62,013 bases of DNA, taken from contig CAZNYW010000021.1 of assembly GCA_964577375.1 (NCBI GenBank), positions 1 to 62,013 of the forward strand. Reading direction: 5' to 3'. The position numbers and the translations under genes are program-made. A model generated the notes under the pieces. That model did no database searches. It saw only the letters and a list, made by a program, of their open reading frames with translations, and was not told the DNA's origin. This document shows positions 12,445-20,947 of the stretch, piece by piece (position 1 is the stretch's first letter; every line of letters begins with the position of its first letter). Source of the stretch: DATKUC01 sp964577375 (GTDB lineage: Bacteria > Spirochaetota > Spirochaetia > DSM-27196 > DATKUC01).

Positions 12445-12915
12445 ATGCCAAGACGAAAAGTAACGCCGCCCACCATTTCCGGGCCGGATCCGAAGTACCA
12501 GAGCGTTTCGGTCACGAAGTTCGTTCGGCGCATGATGATCGATGGAAAGAGGTCGATCACGACCGCAGTCATGTACGATGCAATGGAGCTGCTCGGAAAG
12601 AACGCCGGGAAAGACCCTGTCGAGGTGTTCAACAAGGCTCTCGACAATGTGAAACCGGCCGTTGAGGTCAAGTCCCGTCGCGTCGGTGGATCCACCTATC
12701 AGGTGCCGGTCGAGATCCGGGAGTCGCGCCGTGAAGCGCTGGCGATGCGCTGGCTCATTGCGGCGGCAAGAGCCCGTTCCGGCAAGTCGATGGCGCAGAA
12801 GCTGAGCGCCGAGCTGCTGGACGCGTTTAACGCAACCGGGACGGCATACAAGAAGAAGGAAGATACACACCGCATGGCGGAGGCCAATAAGGCATTCGCG
12901 CACTATCGCTGGTAG
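12445..12915 (+). CDS. rpsG: 30S ribosomal protein S7
   Basis: A 156-residue head-domain protein that nucleates 30S head assembly and contacts E-site tRNA. The opening MPRRKVTPPTISGPDPKYQS, the central KPAVEVKSRRVGGSTYQVPV block and the C-terminal HRMAEANKAFAHYRW are typical. In most bacteria fusA follows, but here a 711-bp non-coding interval and then tuf come next, so fusA must be elsewhere. Confidence 0.98.
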   Translation: MPRRKVTPPTISGPDPKYQSVSVTKFVRRMMIDGKRSITTAVMYDAMELLGKNAGKDPVEVFNKALDNVKPAVEVKSRRVGGSTYQVPVEIRESRREALAMRWLIAAARARSGKSMAQKLSAELLDAFNATGTAYKKKEDTHRMAEANKAFAHYRW

Positions 12916-13356
12916 CCTTCTGTACCGCGGGGCGGTGAGATTCGCGGGCCTGTCGACCGCAAGGCGGTGTCGCCGGGGTTGATCTGCGCTGCGATACGTG
13001 TTAATTTCACCAGGTCGACACGTGATCTGCGTGGTCGGCCTGCGGCAGTCCGGTGGAAAGCACCCGCCCGGAGAAATGCTCCGGACGGTAGATCATGTGA
13101 TGCTTTCCAAACAGACTGCGCCGGACCAAACCAATCATCCGGTTGATCGAGTGTGTCCGTGTTTGTCGCTCTGCGTGAGAACGCCGGGCGGGCGACTGGA
13201 TTGCACAAGGTGATGGTAAGGTGGTTCCAGGTACTGTCGTCGGGATCATGGCATTTCGACGGCGGAGCATGCCCCGTTGGGGTGCCTGCGTAAATTCCGC
13301 CTCCAGATCCGGCCGTAACAGGCCGGAAGTTCAGCTTTTATGGCACGCATCTTGCC

Positions 13357-13385
13357 TTGACAAAGCATGGTGAACTTCCTAAAAT
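13357..13385 (+). promoter_or_regulatory. strong sigma-70 promoter for tuf
   Basis: TTGACA (13357-13362), exactly 17 nt and TAAAAT (13380-13385) make a near-consensus promoter, fitting for one of the most highly expressed genes. The predicted start near 13392 leaves a leader of about 235 nt before tuf. Confidence 0.85.
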
Positions 13386-13470
13386 GCAATCCTTCAATTC
13401 CTGGTGACACTCATCTGCAGGATGAATGAGTTGGTACAGCTGCTCGCCCGGGTTGGTCGGTCGGTTTGAT

Positions 13471-13488
13471 CGCCTTCGATCGAAGGCG
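13471..13488 (+). promoter_or_regulatory. 18-bp perfect palindrome in the tuf leader
   Basis: CGCCTTCGATCGAAGGCG is a perfect inverted repeat located about 80 nt downstream of the predicted tuf start site and 139 nt before the tuf ATG. As RNA it can form a tight hairpin; as DNA it could bind a dimeric regulator. No U tract follows, so it is not a classical terminator. Confidence 0.55.
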
Positions 13489-13626
13489 CTTCCGGCGGAG
13501 CACACCCGGAAGAGTAGCGCCGCAGGTGAGAAGTGCCTGGCGTGAAAATCAAGCCGTCAGCTCGGCGCGTGGTCGCAAGGGTCAATACGGCAATGAAACT
13601 GTTTACGAAATCGCAAGGAGGACGTA

Positions 13627-14817
13627 ATGGCGAAGGAAAAGTTTGAGAGAACCAAGCCTCATATCAACGTCGGTACCATCGGTCACGTCGACCACGGGAA
13701 GACCACGCTGACCGCAGCAATCACGATGGTCTGCGCCGCGAAGAGCGGCAGCAAGATCATGAAGTATGAGGAAATCGATAACGCGCCGGAGGAAAAGGCA
13801 CGCGGAATCACGATCAACACACGGCACGTCGAGTATCAAACTGATAACCGACACTACGCCCACGTTGACTGCCCGGGACACGCAGACTACATCAAGAACA
13901 TGATCACCGGTGCGGCCCAGATGGACGGGGCGGTGCTGGTCGTTTCGGCAGCCGACGGCGCGATGGCTCAGACAAAAGAGCACGTGCTCCTTGCCCGCCA
14001 GGTCGGTGTTCCTTCGATTATAGTGTTTCTCAACAAGGTCGATCAGGTTGACGATCCCGAGCTTGTGGACCTGGTCGAGGAAGAGGTGCGCGACCTCCTG
14101 AAGGCCAACCAGTTCCCCGGTGACGATATCCCGGTGATTCGGGGCAGCGCGTTCGAGGCGATGGAGAATCCCACGGACGAGGGGAAGACGAAGTGCATCA
14201 CCGATCTGCTCGATGCGATGGACAGCTACTTCCCGCTCCCGACCCGCGCGGTCGACAAGGACTTCCTGATGCCGATCGAGGACGTGTTCTCGATTCAGGG
14301 CCGCGGCACCGTCGTTACCGGCCGTGTCGAAGCCGGTGTCATCAAAGTCAATGACAAGGTGGAGATCGTCGGAATCAAGGAGACGAAAGATACCGTTGTC
14401 ACGGGCGTTGAGATGTTCAACAAGCTGCTCGACCAGGGAGAGGCCGGCGACAACATCGGCTGTCTGCTCCGTGGTATCGATAAGAAAGAGGTTGAGCGTG
14501 GACAGGTCCTCGCAAAGCCGGGCTCCATCCATCCGCACCGAAAGTTCAAGGGAACGGTCTACGTTCTGAACAAGGACGAGGGTGGCCGTCACTCGCCGTT
14601 CTTCAGCGGCTACCGGCCTCAGTTCTACTTCCGGACCACCGACATCACCGGTAACGTCACGCTGCCCGAGGGCAAAGAGATGGTCATGCCCGGAGACAAC
14701 ACGGAAATCGAAGTAGAGCTTCTCCACCCGATCGCCATGGACAAGGGTCTGCGGTTTGCAATCCGCGAGGGCGGACGGACCGTGGCCAGCGGCCAGGTAA
14801 TCGACATCATCGAGTAA
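13627..14817 (+). CDS. tuf: translation elongation factor Tu
   Basis: A 396-residue GTPase that delivers aminoacyl-tRNA to the ribosome. The G1 motif GHVDHGKTT, switch I (EEKARGITINTRHVEY), G3 DCPGH, and G4, which reads NKVD, are all visible, followed by domains II and III ending in GGRTVASGQVIDIIE. It follows a long leader and AAGGAGG, and is ended by a strong terminator. It is the only elongation factor gene in the cluster. Confidence 0.98.
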   Translation: MAKEKFERTKPHINVGTIGHVDHGKTTLTAAITMVCAAKSGSKIMKYEEIDNAPEEKARGITINTRHVEYQTDNRHYAHVDCPGHADYIKNMITGAAQMDGAVLVVSAADGAMAQTKEHVLLARQVGVPSIIVFLNKVDQVDDPELVDLVEEEVRDLLKANQFPGDDIPVIRGSAFEAMENPTDEGKTKCITDLLDAMDSYFPLPTRAVDKDFLMPIEDVFSIQGRGTVVTGRVEAGVIKVNDKVEIVGIKETKDTVVTGVEMFNKLLDQGEAGDNIGCLLRGIDKKEVERGQVLAKPGSIHPHRKFKGTVYVLNKDEGGRHSPFFSGYRPQFYFRTTDITGNVTLPEGKEMVMPGDNTEIEVELLHPIAMDKGLRFAIREGGRTVASGQVIDIIE

Positions 14818-14833
14818 CGTTTGGAAACCGAGG

Positions 14834-14871
14834 GCCTTATCGTCCGCGTGCGGGTGGTAAGGCTCTTTTTT
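14834..14871 (+). terminator. rho-independent terminator after tuf
   Basis: Outer stem GCCTTA/TAAGGC (14834-14839 and 14858-14863) and inner stem CCGC/GCGG precede CTC and six T residues (14866-14871). It begins 17 nt after the tuf stop and separates tuf from the S10 operon. Confidence 0.85.
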
Positions 14872-14946
14872 GGACACCTTCATATGGAAGTGTTGTCCAG
14901 GATAGGCCCCGCGACGGCTTCGGCAGGGGCCTTGTCTGGAGGATGA

Positions 14947-15255
14947 ATGGCGAAGGAAAGAATTCGGGTCAGGCTGCGCGGTTTCGATGTAGAGCTCATC
15001 GACCAGAGCGCCAAGGCCATTGTGCAGACAGTGCAGAAGTCCGGCGCGAAGGTATCGGGGCCGATCCCGCTTCCGACGCGGATCAACAAATACACGGTTC
15101 TTCGGTCACCGCACGTTAACAAGAAGGCGCGAGAGCAGTTTGAAATGCGAACGCACAAACGGCTCATCGACATCATCGAGCCCACTTCGGCGGTAATGGA
15201 CGCTCTTATGAAACTCGAGCTGCCTGCCGGTGTGGACGTCGAGATCAAGCAGTAA
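14947..15255 (+). CDS. rpsJ: 30S ribosomal protein S10
   Basis: A 102-residue S10, also the NusE transcription factor partner. It starts MAKERIRVRLRGFDVELID and carries the SGPIPLPTRINKYTVLRSPH loop. GGAGG at 14938-14942 precedes ATG 14947; an ATG at 14943 is out of frame. It opens the S10-spc-alpha cluster. An imperfect hairpin at 14872-14898 lies in its leader, but no promoter was recognised between the tuf terminator and this gene. Confidence 0.97.
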   Translation: MAKERIRVRLRGFDVELIDQSAKAIVQTVQKSGAKVSGPIPLPTRINKYTVLRSPHVNKKAREQFEMRTHKRLIDIIEPTSAVMDALMKLELPAGVDVEIKQ

Positions 15256-15277
15256 GAAGTAGAACGGCAGGAAAACC

Positions 15278-15901
15278 ATGGTAGGACTTATTGGAAAGAA
15301 GGTCGGAATGACCCAGGTGTTCGACGAAGCCGGAACCCTGACACCGGTAACGGTGATCAAGGCGGAGTCAAACGTCGTGGTAGGAATTCGCACGCCTGAG
15401 AAGGATGGATACAGCGCGGTCGTTCTGGGCGCCAATGATCTTCTACCCTCGCGTGCAACCAAGCCCTACCTCGGTCAGTTCGGCGAGGGGACGACACCCA
15501 AGAAGAATCTGATTGAGATGCGCGATTTCGAGCTCGAGTGCAACATCGGCGACACGGTCAGCGTGGATGTACTCGCCGACTTCGCTTTCGTCGATATCAT
15601 CGGCACCAGCAAAGGCAAGGGATTTCAGGGCGTCATGAAGCGGCACAATTTTCATGGCGGCCGCAAAACGCATGGGTCGAAGTTCCATCGAGCGAACGGC
15701 TCGACCGGTCAGGGCACCTATCCCGGAAAGACGCTGAAGGGACGCAAGATGGCCGGTCACATGGGATCCGAGCGCGCAACGATCCAGAACCTTCGGGTCG
15801 TCAGGGTCGATACCGAGAAACAGTTGATTCTCGTCAACGGTTCGGTGCCCGGATCCAGGGACGCGGTGGTAGTGATCCGCGACGCGAAGAAGAAGCGATA
15901 G
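15278..15901 (+). CDS. rplC: 50S ribosomal protein L3
   Basis: A 207-residue protein near the peptidyl transferase centre. It has the start MVGLIGKKVGMTQVFDEAG and the signature region GKGFQGVMKRHNFHGGRKTH, followed by the H-RANGSTGQGTYPGKTLKG loop that reaches toward the active site. It lies 22 nt after rpsJ in the conserved order. Confidence 0.97.
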   Translation: MVGLIGKKVGMTQVFDEAGTLTPVTVIKAESNVVVGIRTPEKDGYSAVVLGANDLLPSRATKPYLGQFGEGTTPKKNLIEMRDFELECNIGDTVSVDVLADFAFVDIIGTSKGKGFQGVMKRHNFHGGRKTHGSKFHRANGSTGQGTYPGKTLKGRKMAGHMGSERATIQNLRVVRVDTEKQLILVNGSVPGSRDAVVVIRDAKKKR

Positions 15902-15920
15902 GCTGCGGAAAGAGGTTGGT

Positions 15921-16595
15921 ATGGACAAGAAGGTCCTCTCGATAGAGGGAAAAGAGCTGCGCAGCATTACTCTCGACGACGCGGTGTTCAATATCGCGGT
16001 GAGCGAGGGTGCGATTTATCACGCCATCAGAAACGAGCTGGCGAATCAACGGATCGGAACCGCAGCTACCAAGACGCGGAGTGAGGTGCTTGGCACTCAC
16101 AAGAAGCCGTGGAGGCAGAAGGGTACCGGCCGTGCGCGTTCGGGCAGCAAGCAGTCCCCGGTGTGGGTCGGCGGTGGTGTGGCGTTCGGGCCCCGGCCCC
16201 GCGATTACAACTACAAGCTGCCGAAGAAGGTCAAGCGGCTCGCGATGCGCTCGCTTCTGAGCATGAAGGCTCAGGACGACAGTCTCAGGATCGTCGAGGA
16301 TTTCAGCGTGGAAAGCGGTAAGACGAAGGATCTTGTCTCCATTCTGAACAAGCTCGGCGGCGGCGAGCGCACGGTGATGATTCTCAAGGACAATGATGCG
16401 CTCATCAAACGCGCAGGCTCGAACATCCCGTGGCTCTCCTTCCTGTCCTACGAGCGTCTTCGCGCGCACGACCTTTTCTACGGCCAGAACATCGTTGTGC
16501 TGGAGACGGCGGCGAAAGAGCTCAACCAGTTCTATGCGCCGGGCGGAAAACGTGCCGCGGCGGTGGCTGCAGCCGGCGACAGCTCAGACGAATAA
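15921..16595 (+). CDS. rplD: 50S ribosomal protein L4
   Basis: A 224-residue protein lining the exit tunnel. The tunnel loop GTHKKPWRQKGTGRARSGSK is intact, including the KGTGRAR site where macrolide-resistance changes occur elsewhere. The C-terminal tail (GKRAAAVAAAGDSSDE) is a short non-conserved Ala/acidic extension. In E. coli L4 represses the S10 operon; whether that happens here cannot be read from the sequence. Confidence 0.97.
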   Translation: MDKKVLSIEGKELRSITLDDAVFNIAVSEGAIYHAIRNELANQRIGTAATKTRSEVLGTHKKPWRQKGTGRARSGSKQSPVWVGGGVAFGPRPRDYNYKLPKKVKRLAMRSLLSMKAQDDSLRIVEDFSVESGKTKDLVSILNKLGGGERTVMILKDNDALIKRAGSNIPWLSFLSYERLRAHDLFYGQNIVVLETAAKELNQFYAPGGKRAAAVAAAGDSSDE

Positions 16596-16611
16596 CCGGA
16601 AGGTATGGAAA

Positions 16612-16896
16612 ATGGACGCTGACAAGACGATTATTCAGCCGTTGCTGACAGAAAAGAGCAACACCGAACGTGAGCAGGGAAAGTACGCCTTTCGGGTTCA
16701 TCCTGCGGCGACGAAGATCGAGATCATGAGCGCTGTCGAGGAGCTTTTTTCGGTACATGCGAGCTCCTGTAACGTAATGCGGGTAAAGGGGAAGCCGAAG
16801 CGGGTTCGCTATAAGAGCGGTTACACCGCCTCCTGGAAGAAGGCAATCGTGACGCTTGCGCCGGGCGAGAAGATTCAGATCTTTGAAGGCGCTTAG
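16612..16896 (+). CDS. rplW: 50S ribosomal protein L23
   Basis: A 94-residue protein at the tunnel exit, docking site for SRP and trigger factor. The conserved blocks are IIQPLLTEKSN, GKYAFRVHPAATKIEI and the C-terminal WKKAIVTLAPGEKI. ATG 16612 is the sensible start; a longer in-frame opening extends back into rplD but lacks L23 similarity. rplB follows 43 nt later. Confidence 0.96.
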   Translation: MDADKTIIQPLLTEKSNTEREQGKYAFRVHPAATKIEIMSAVEELFSVHASSCNVMRVKGKPKRVRYKSGYTASWKKAIVTLAPGEKIQIFEGA

Positions 16897-16939
16897 TATG
16901 TGCGTGACGCTCGAGCGTGCGCAATAGAGGGGGAACGCT

Positions 16940-17764
16940 GTGGCTCTTAAGAACTACAATCCGAAAACGCCCGGTCTTCGGTTCAAAAATACACTTTCTC
17001 GAGCTGACCTCGACAAGGGGAAATCCGAGAAGGGTTTGACGTCCGGGAAATCCAACAGGGGTGGCCGTGACGACAATGGTCGTATCAGTGTGCGTCGCCG
17101 CGGTGGCGGGCACAAACGACGCTACCGGGAAATCGACTTCAAGCGCGACAAGTACGGAATTCCGGGAACTGTGAAGACTCTCGAGTACGATCCGAACCGA
17201 AGCGCAAACATCGCGCTGGTAGTGTATGCCGACGGCGAAAAGCGCTACATCGTCGCCCCGAAGGACCTGAAGCGCGGTGACGTGGTGCTGAGCGGCCCCG
17301 GTGTGGAGCCGACGAACGGTAACGCAATGCCGCTGGAAGAGGTGCCTCTCGGAGTTGCCGTCCACAACGTGGAGCTGCAGAAAGGCCGCGGCGGCCAGCT
17401 CGCGCGTTCTGCGGGCGTGGGTGCGACCGTTGCCGCGAAAGAGGGCGACTACGTAACGCTTCGCCTTCCTTCGGGTGAGATGCGGATGGTTTTCAAGAAG
17501 TGCTTTGCAACCATCGGAGTAGTCGGCAACGAAGATCACATGAACGTATCGCTCGGCAAGGCTGGCCGCGCGCGCTGGCTTGGAAGGCGGCCGAAGGTAC
17601 GCGGTGTTGCGATGAACCCGATCGACCACCCGCATGGCGGTGGAGAGGGAAAGACGGCTTCCGGGCGTCATCCGGTGACCCCGTGGGGTCAGCCGACGAA
17701 GGGATACAAGACCCGTAAGAAGCGGAAGATATCCAGCCGGTTCATTGTGAAGCGCAGGAAGTAG
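16940..17764 (+). CDS. rplB: 50S ribosomal protein L2
   Basis: A 274-residue protein essential for subunit association and peptidyl transfer. It begins at GTG 16940 (MALKNYNPKTPGLRF) after GAGGGGGAACGCT. The RGGGHKRRYREIDFKR region and the C-terminal GVAMNPIDHPHGGGEGK motif with its catalytic-centre His are present. The length is standard. Confidence 0.98.
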   Translation: MALKNYNPKTPGLRFKNTLSRADLDKGKSEKGLTSGKSNRGGRDDNGRISVRRRGGGHKRRYREIDFKRDKYGIPGTVKTLEYDPNRSANIALVVYADGEKRYIVAPKDLKRGDVVLSGPGVEPTNGNAMPLEEVPLGVAVHNVELQKGRGGQLARSAGVGATVAAKEGDYVTLRLPSGEMRMVFKKCFATIGVVGNEDHMNVSLGKAGRARWLGRRPKVRGVAMNPIDHPHGGGEGKTASGRHPVTPWGQPTKGYKTRKKRKISSRFIVKRRK

Positions 17765-17773
17765 GAGAGACCA

Positions 17774-18055
17774 GTGTCCAGATCGATCAAGAAAGGGCCC
17801 TTCATTGAGAAGAGCCTCTACAGCAAGGTCGTAAACATGAACAGGGCGGGCGACCGGAAGATGATCAAGACATTTTCCCGTTGCTCGACGATCATACCCG
17901 AGATGGTTGGTCTGACGATCTCGGTCTACAACGGAAAGACCTGGGTGCCGGTCTACGTGACGGAGAATCTGGTCGGCCACAAGCTGGGTGAGTTTTCCCC
18001 GACGCGTCTGTTTCGGGGCCATGCCGGGTCCGACAAGAAGGCCGGAAAGAGGTAG
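17774..18055 (+). CDS. rpsS: 30S ribosomal protein S19
   Basis: A 93-residue protein of the 30S head that contacts S13 and L5. It carries SRSIKKGPFIEKSL at the N terminus and GHKLGEFSPTRLFRGHAG near the end. The start is GTG 17774, nine bases after the rplB stop, with AGGAGAG as ribosome binding site. Standard length. Confidence 0.97.
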   Translation: MSRSIKKGPFIEKSLYSKVVNMNRAGDRKMIKTFSRCSTIIPEMVGLTISVYNGKTWVPVYVTENLVGHKLGEFSPTRLFRGHAGSDKKAGKR

Positions 18056-18061
18056 GTTGCG

Positions 18062-18478
18062 ATGGCGGATAAGAGCGGTTACAGAGCTATAGCGCGGTTT
18101 CTTCTGGTTTCGCCGACGAAGGTCCGTCGCGTAGCCGACAACGTGCGCAACAAGAGCTACACGGACGCGGTTGCGATTCTCGAGAATCTGCCGCACAAGG
18201 GAGCCAGGCTTCTTCGAAAGGTGGTTCAGTCGGCGGCTGCAAATGCGCTGGTGCAGAATAAAGACCTTGACGAGGACATGCTCTACGTGAAAGAGCTTCG
18301 CGTGGACGAAGGGCCACGGCTCAAGCGAATGTGGTTGCGCGGCCGCGGACGCGCGGACCTGCTGCAGAAACGGATGAGTCACATCACGGTTGTGGTTGAC
18401 GAGATTAGCCGAGCCTCCGGCGGAAACCGAGGCCAGGCAGAAGCCGGCACAGGCGGGCGCGCGAAAGCGGCGAAGTAG
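18062..18478 (+). CDS. rplV: 50S ribosomal protein L22
   Basis: A 138-residue tunnel protein. LVSPTKVRRVADNVRNKS and the later GPRLKRMWLRGRGRADLLQKR beta-hairpin region are conserved. The last 25 residues (GGNRGQAEAGTGGRAKAAK) are a low-complexity tail that ordinary L22 proteins of about 110 residues lack. It begins 6 nt after rpsS. Confidence 0.97.
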   Translation: MADKSGYRAIARFLLVSPTKVRRVADNVRNKSYTDAVAILENLPHKGARLLRKVVQSAAANALVQNKDLDEDMLYVKELRVDEGPRLKRMWLRGRGRADLLQKRMSHITVVVDEISRASGGNRGQAEAGTGGRAKAAK

Positions 18479-18493
18479 AAGCGGGGTATAGAC

Positions 18494-19198
18494 GTGGGAC
18501 AGAAAGTTAACCCTTACGGGTTTCGAGTAGGAATCAACAAGAGCTGGAAGTCGAAATGGTACGTGGATCCCCGCGAGTACGCGGACACGCTCCATGAGGA
18601 CCTCAAGCTGCGGAAGATGATCGATAAGCTTCCGGAAACGCGAAGCGCGGACATCGCCGACGTCGAGATCGTCCGTCACCCGCAGCGGATAACGCTGGTG
18701 ATCCATACTTCAAGACCCGGGGTCATAATCGGCACCAAGGGCGCCAATATCGAGAAGATCGGCGTTGCCCTTCAGAAGGCTGCGGGCAAGAAGATTCAGA
18801 TCAAGATCAAAGAGATCAAGCGGCCTGAAACCAACGGCCAGCTGATTGCTCTGAATGTCGCCCGGCAGCTGAAGTCGCGCTCATCTTTCCGCCGCACCTT
18901 GAAGATGGCGATCAACGGTGCCATGAAAGCGGGTGTACAGGGTGTAAAGATCAAGATTGCCGGTCGGCTCGGCGGAGCGGAAATGTCCCGCACCGAATCC
19001 CAGATGTCAGGCCGCGTACCGCTTCACACCCTGCGTGCCAACATCGACTATGGCTTTGCGGAAGCGCTGACTACTTTCGGCACAATCGGTGTGAAGGTGT
19101 GGGTGTTCCACGGCGAGATCCTCGGCCACGAGAAGAAAGAGGACGCCGGGCTTCTGCTGAACAAGAAACGGCGGGATCGAGCGCCGGCGAGGAGTTAG
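18494..19198 (+). CDS. rpsC: 30S ribosomal protein S3
   Basis: A 234-residue protein at the mRNA entry channel. It starts at GTG 18494 (MGQKVNPYGFRVGI). The type-II KH domain contains GVIIGTKGANIEKI at about residues 76-89, and the C-terminal half has GVKIKIAGRLGGAEMSRTE. It is followed by rplP 3 nt later. Confidence 0.98.
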   Translation: MGQKVNPYGFRVGINKSWKSKWYVDPREYADTLHEDLKLRKMIDKLPETRSADIADVEIVRHPQRITLVIHTSRPGVIIGTKGANIEKIGVALQKAAGKKIQIKIKEIKRPETNGQLIALNVARQLKSRSSFRRTLKMAINGAMKAGVQGVKIKIAGRLGGAEMSRTESQMSGRVPLHTLRANIDYGFAEALTTFGTIGVKVWVFHGEILGHEKKEDAGLLLNKKRRDRAPARS

Positions 19199-19201
19199 AC
19201 A

Positions 19202-19627
19202 ATGCTCAGCCCCAAGAGAACCAAGTACCGAAAGCGGCAGAGAAGATACAACCGAAGCGTCAGCGGCAATGCTACCCGTTGCAACACGGTCGCGTTTGGA
19301 GACTACGGGCTTGTGTCGACTGAGTCGATGTGGGTGACGAACCGGCAGATCGAAGCTGCTCGTATCGCGCTCACCCGTCACATCAAGCGCGGCGGCAAGG
19401 TGTGGATCCGGATCTTCCCGGATATGCCCTACACAAAAAAACCGGCCGAAACGCGAATGGGCAAAGGAAAGGGAAGTCCCGAGTACTGGGTGGCCGCGGT
19501 AAAAACCGGTACGGTGATGTTCGAAATCGGCGGTATCGATCGAAGTCTCGCGGAGGGCGCGCTGCATCTGGCGGCGAGCAAGCTGCCGTGCAAGAGCAAG
19601 TTCGTCGCCCGAAGAGAACTGGAGTAG
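19202..19627 (+). CDS. rplP: 50S ribosomal protein L16
   Basis: A 141-residue protein near the A site. MLSPKRTKYRKRQRR, the central VWIRIFPDMPYTKKPAETRMGKGKG split over the conserved loop, and the Arg residues of the GKGKG region, which is a hydroxylation target elsewhere, are present. It is translationally close-packed with rpsC and rpmC (3-nt gaps). Confidence 0.97.
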   Translation: MLSPKRTKYRKRQRRYNRSVSGNATRCNTVAFGDYGLVSTESMWVTNRQIEAARIALTRHIKRGGKVWIRIFPDMPYTKKPAETRMGKGKGSPEYWVAAVKTGTVMFEIGGIDRSLAEGALHLAASKLPCKSKFVARRELE

Positions 19628-19630
19628 ACA

Positions 19631-19870
19631 ATGAAGGACTCGTTCAAGGACCTTACTTTTGAAGAACTGCTTACAAAGCGTGAAGAGCTCAGGCAGAAGT
19701 ACCGGGACCTGCGTTTCAACATGGTGGTCGGTCACGTGGACAATCCGCTCGAGAAGCGGAATCTGCGCCGGAAGATCACGCGGCTGAATACGATGATCTA
19801 TAACCACCCGGAAGTCCTTCAGCACCCTGGTGCAGCAGCTGAAGAGCCTGCGGCGCAGGCACAGGAGTAG
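19631..19870 (+). CDS. rpmC: 50S ribosomal protein L29
   Basis: A 79-residue L29 of the tunnel exit. The core holds LTFEELLTKREELRQKYRDL and the ending RRKITRLNTMI. About 15 extra C-terminal residues (HPGAAAEEPAAQAQE) form an Ala/Glu tail not found in typical 60-70-residue homologues. Several proteins of this cluster carry similar tails. Confidence 0.95.
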   Translation: MKDSFKDLTFEELLTKREELRQKYRDLRFNMVVGHVDNPLEKRNLRRKITRLNTMIYNHPEVLQHPGAAAEEPAAQAQE

Positions 19871-19873
19871 ACT

Positions 19874-20179
19874 GTGGATACGACGAAACCCGAAGAGACG
19901 GCGAAGGAAGCGGCCGCGCCGGAGCAGGCCCGGAAGACCAAGAAGATTTTCACCGGACGTGTGGTCAGCGACAAGATGGACAAGACCATAGTTGTTGCAA
20001 TCAGTGAGCGGAAGCTGCACCCGCTTTACAAAAAGTACGTTGCTGCCACCAAGAAGGTGAAGGCGCACGATGAAAAGAACGACGCTCACGAGGGCGATAC
20101 GGTGCGGGTGGTTGAGGCACGGCCGGTCAGCAAAGACAAGCGCTGGCGGCTTCTGGAAATAGTAGAACGGGCCAAGTGA
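19874..20179 (+). CDS. rpsQ: 30S ribosomal protein S17
   Basis: A 101-residue primary rRNA-binding protein. The core begins KIFTGRVVSDKMDKTIVVAI and ends RPVSKDKRWRLLEIVERA. With GTG 19874 as start it carries an extra N-terminal stretch of about 22 residues rich in Glu, Ala and Lys (MDTTKPEETAKEAAAPEQAR). The start is 3 nt after the rpmC stop, in keeping with the tight spacing here, so the extension is probably real. A shorter start cannot be fully excluded. Confidence 0.95.
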   Translation: MDTTKPEETAKEAAAPEQARKTKKIFTGRVVSDKMDKTIVVAISERKLHPLYKKYVAATKKVKAHDEKNDAHEGDTVRVVEARPVSKDKRWRLLEIVERAK

Positions 20180-20200
20180 GCGGGCCTGAGAGGTAGTGTC

Positions 20201-20569
20201 ATGATTCAGATGCAGAGCTTTCTGAATGTTGCGGACAACAGCGGTGCGAAGGTAGTCCAGTGCATCAAGGTGCTTGGCGGCAGCAAGCGTAAGTACGCCG
20301 GCGTGGGCGACATCATCGTCGTCGCCGTGAAGGACGCGCTTCCGAACGCGCCGGTGAAAAAAGGCAACGTTGAGAAGGCAGTGATAGTTCGCACCCGCAA
20401 AGAGTACAAACGAATCGACGGGACCTACATTCGCTTTGATGACAACGCGTGCGTCATCATCGACAACCAGAACAACCCGAAAGGGAAGCGCATTTTTGGT
20501 CCGGTTGCCCGTGAGCTTCGCGAGAGTGATTTCATGAAGATCGTTTCGCTTGCGCCGGAGGTGCTCTAG
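20201..20569 (+). CDS. rplN: 50S ribosomal protein L14
   Basis: A 122-residue interface protein. It starts MIQMQSFLNVADNSGAKVVQ and contains the KGNVEKAVIVRTRKE and FGPVARELRE blocks. The length and sequence are fully conventional. AGAGGTAG lies before ATG 20201. Confidence 0.98.
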   Translation: MIQMQSFLNVADNSGAKVVQCIKVLGGSKRKYAGVGDIIVVAVKDALPNAPVKKGNVEKAVIVRTRKEYKRIDGTYIRFDDNACVIIDNQNNPKGKRIFGPVARELRESDFMKIVSLAPEVL

Positions 20570-20617
20570 CCGGCTGCCTGATCCAGGAGCAGCGCAGCAG
20601 AGTCGGAGGATGTCGAG

Positions 20618-20947
20618 ATGAACAAGGAAAGCAAGAAGACGGACTACAAGCTGAAAAAGAACGACCAGGTCAAGGTGATCTCCGGCAAGGAGAAGGGAAA
20701 GACCGGTCGTGTGCTGAAGATAGACCGTGTGAAGGGGCGCGTTCTCATCGAGGGCGTAAACCTCGTCAAGAAGGCGAAGAAGAAACGGAGCCAGACTGAT
20801 CAGGGCGGAATCGTCGAGATCGAGGCACCCGTTCACATTTCCAACGTGATGATAGTCGCCAAGAATGGAATGCCGTCGCGAATCGGTTACAGGATCGATA
20901 AGGGCGGGAAGGTCCGCGTGGCGAAGAAAACTGGAGACGTACTGTAA
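20618..20947 (+). CDS. rplX: 50S ribosomal protein L24
   Basis: A 109-residue assembly initiator. The KOW motif reads KNDQVKVISGKEKGKTGRVL near the N terminus, followed by GVNLVKKAKKKR. The stop codon overlaps the rplE start by 1 nt (TAATG), indicating coupled translation. Confidence 0.97.
   Translation: MNKESKKTDYKLKKNDQVKVISGKEKGKTGRVLKIDRVKGRVLIEGVNLVKKAKKKRSQTDQGGIVEIEAPVHISNVMIVAKNGMPSRIGYRIDKGGKVRVAKKTGDVL

Larger units (their letters stand above)
12916..13626 (+). other. 711-bp gene-free interval between rpsG and tuf
   Basis: No plausible gene was found on either strand. From left to right it holds small hairpins (for example CCGGAG-AAATG-CTCCGG at 13068-13084), a 7-bp stem TCCGGCC/GGCCGGA (13308-13327) followed by a weak T tract that may terminate rpsLG transcripts, the tuf promoter (13357-13385) and an unusually long tuf leader with an 18-bp palindrome. 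fusA, normally here, is absent. Confidence 0.7.
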
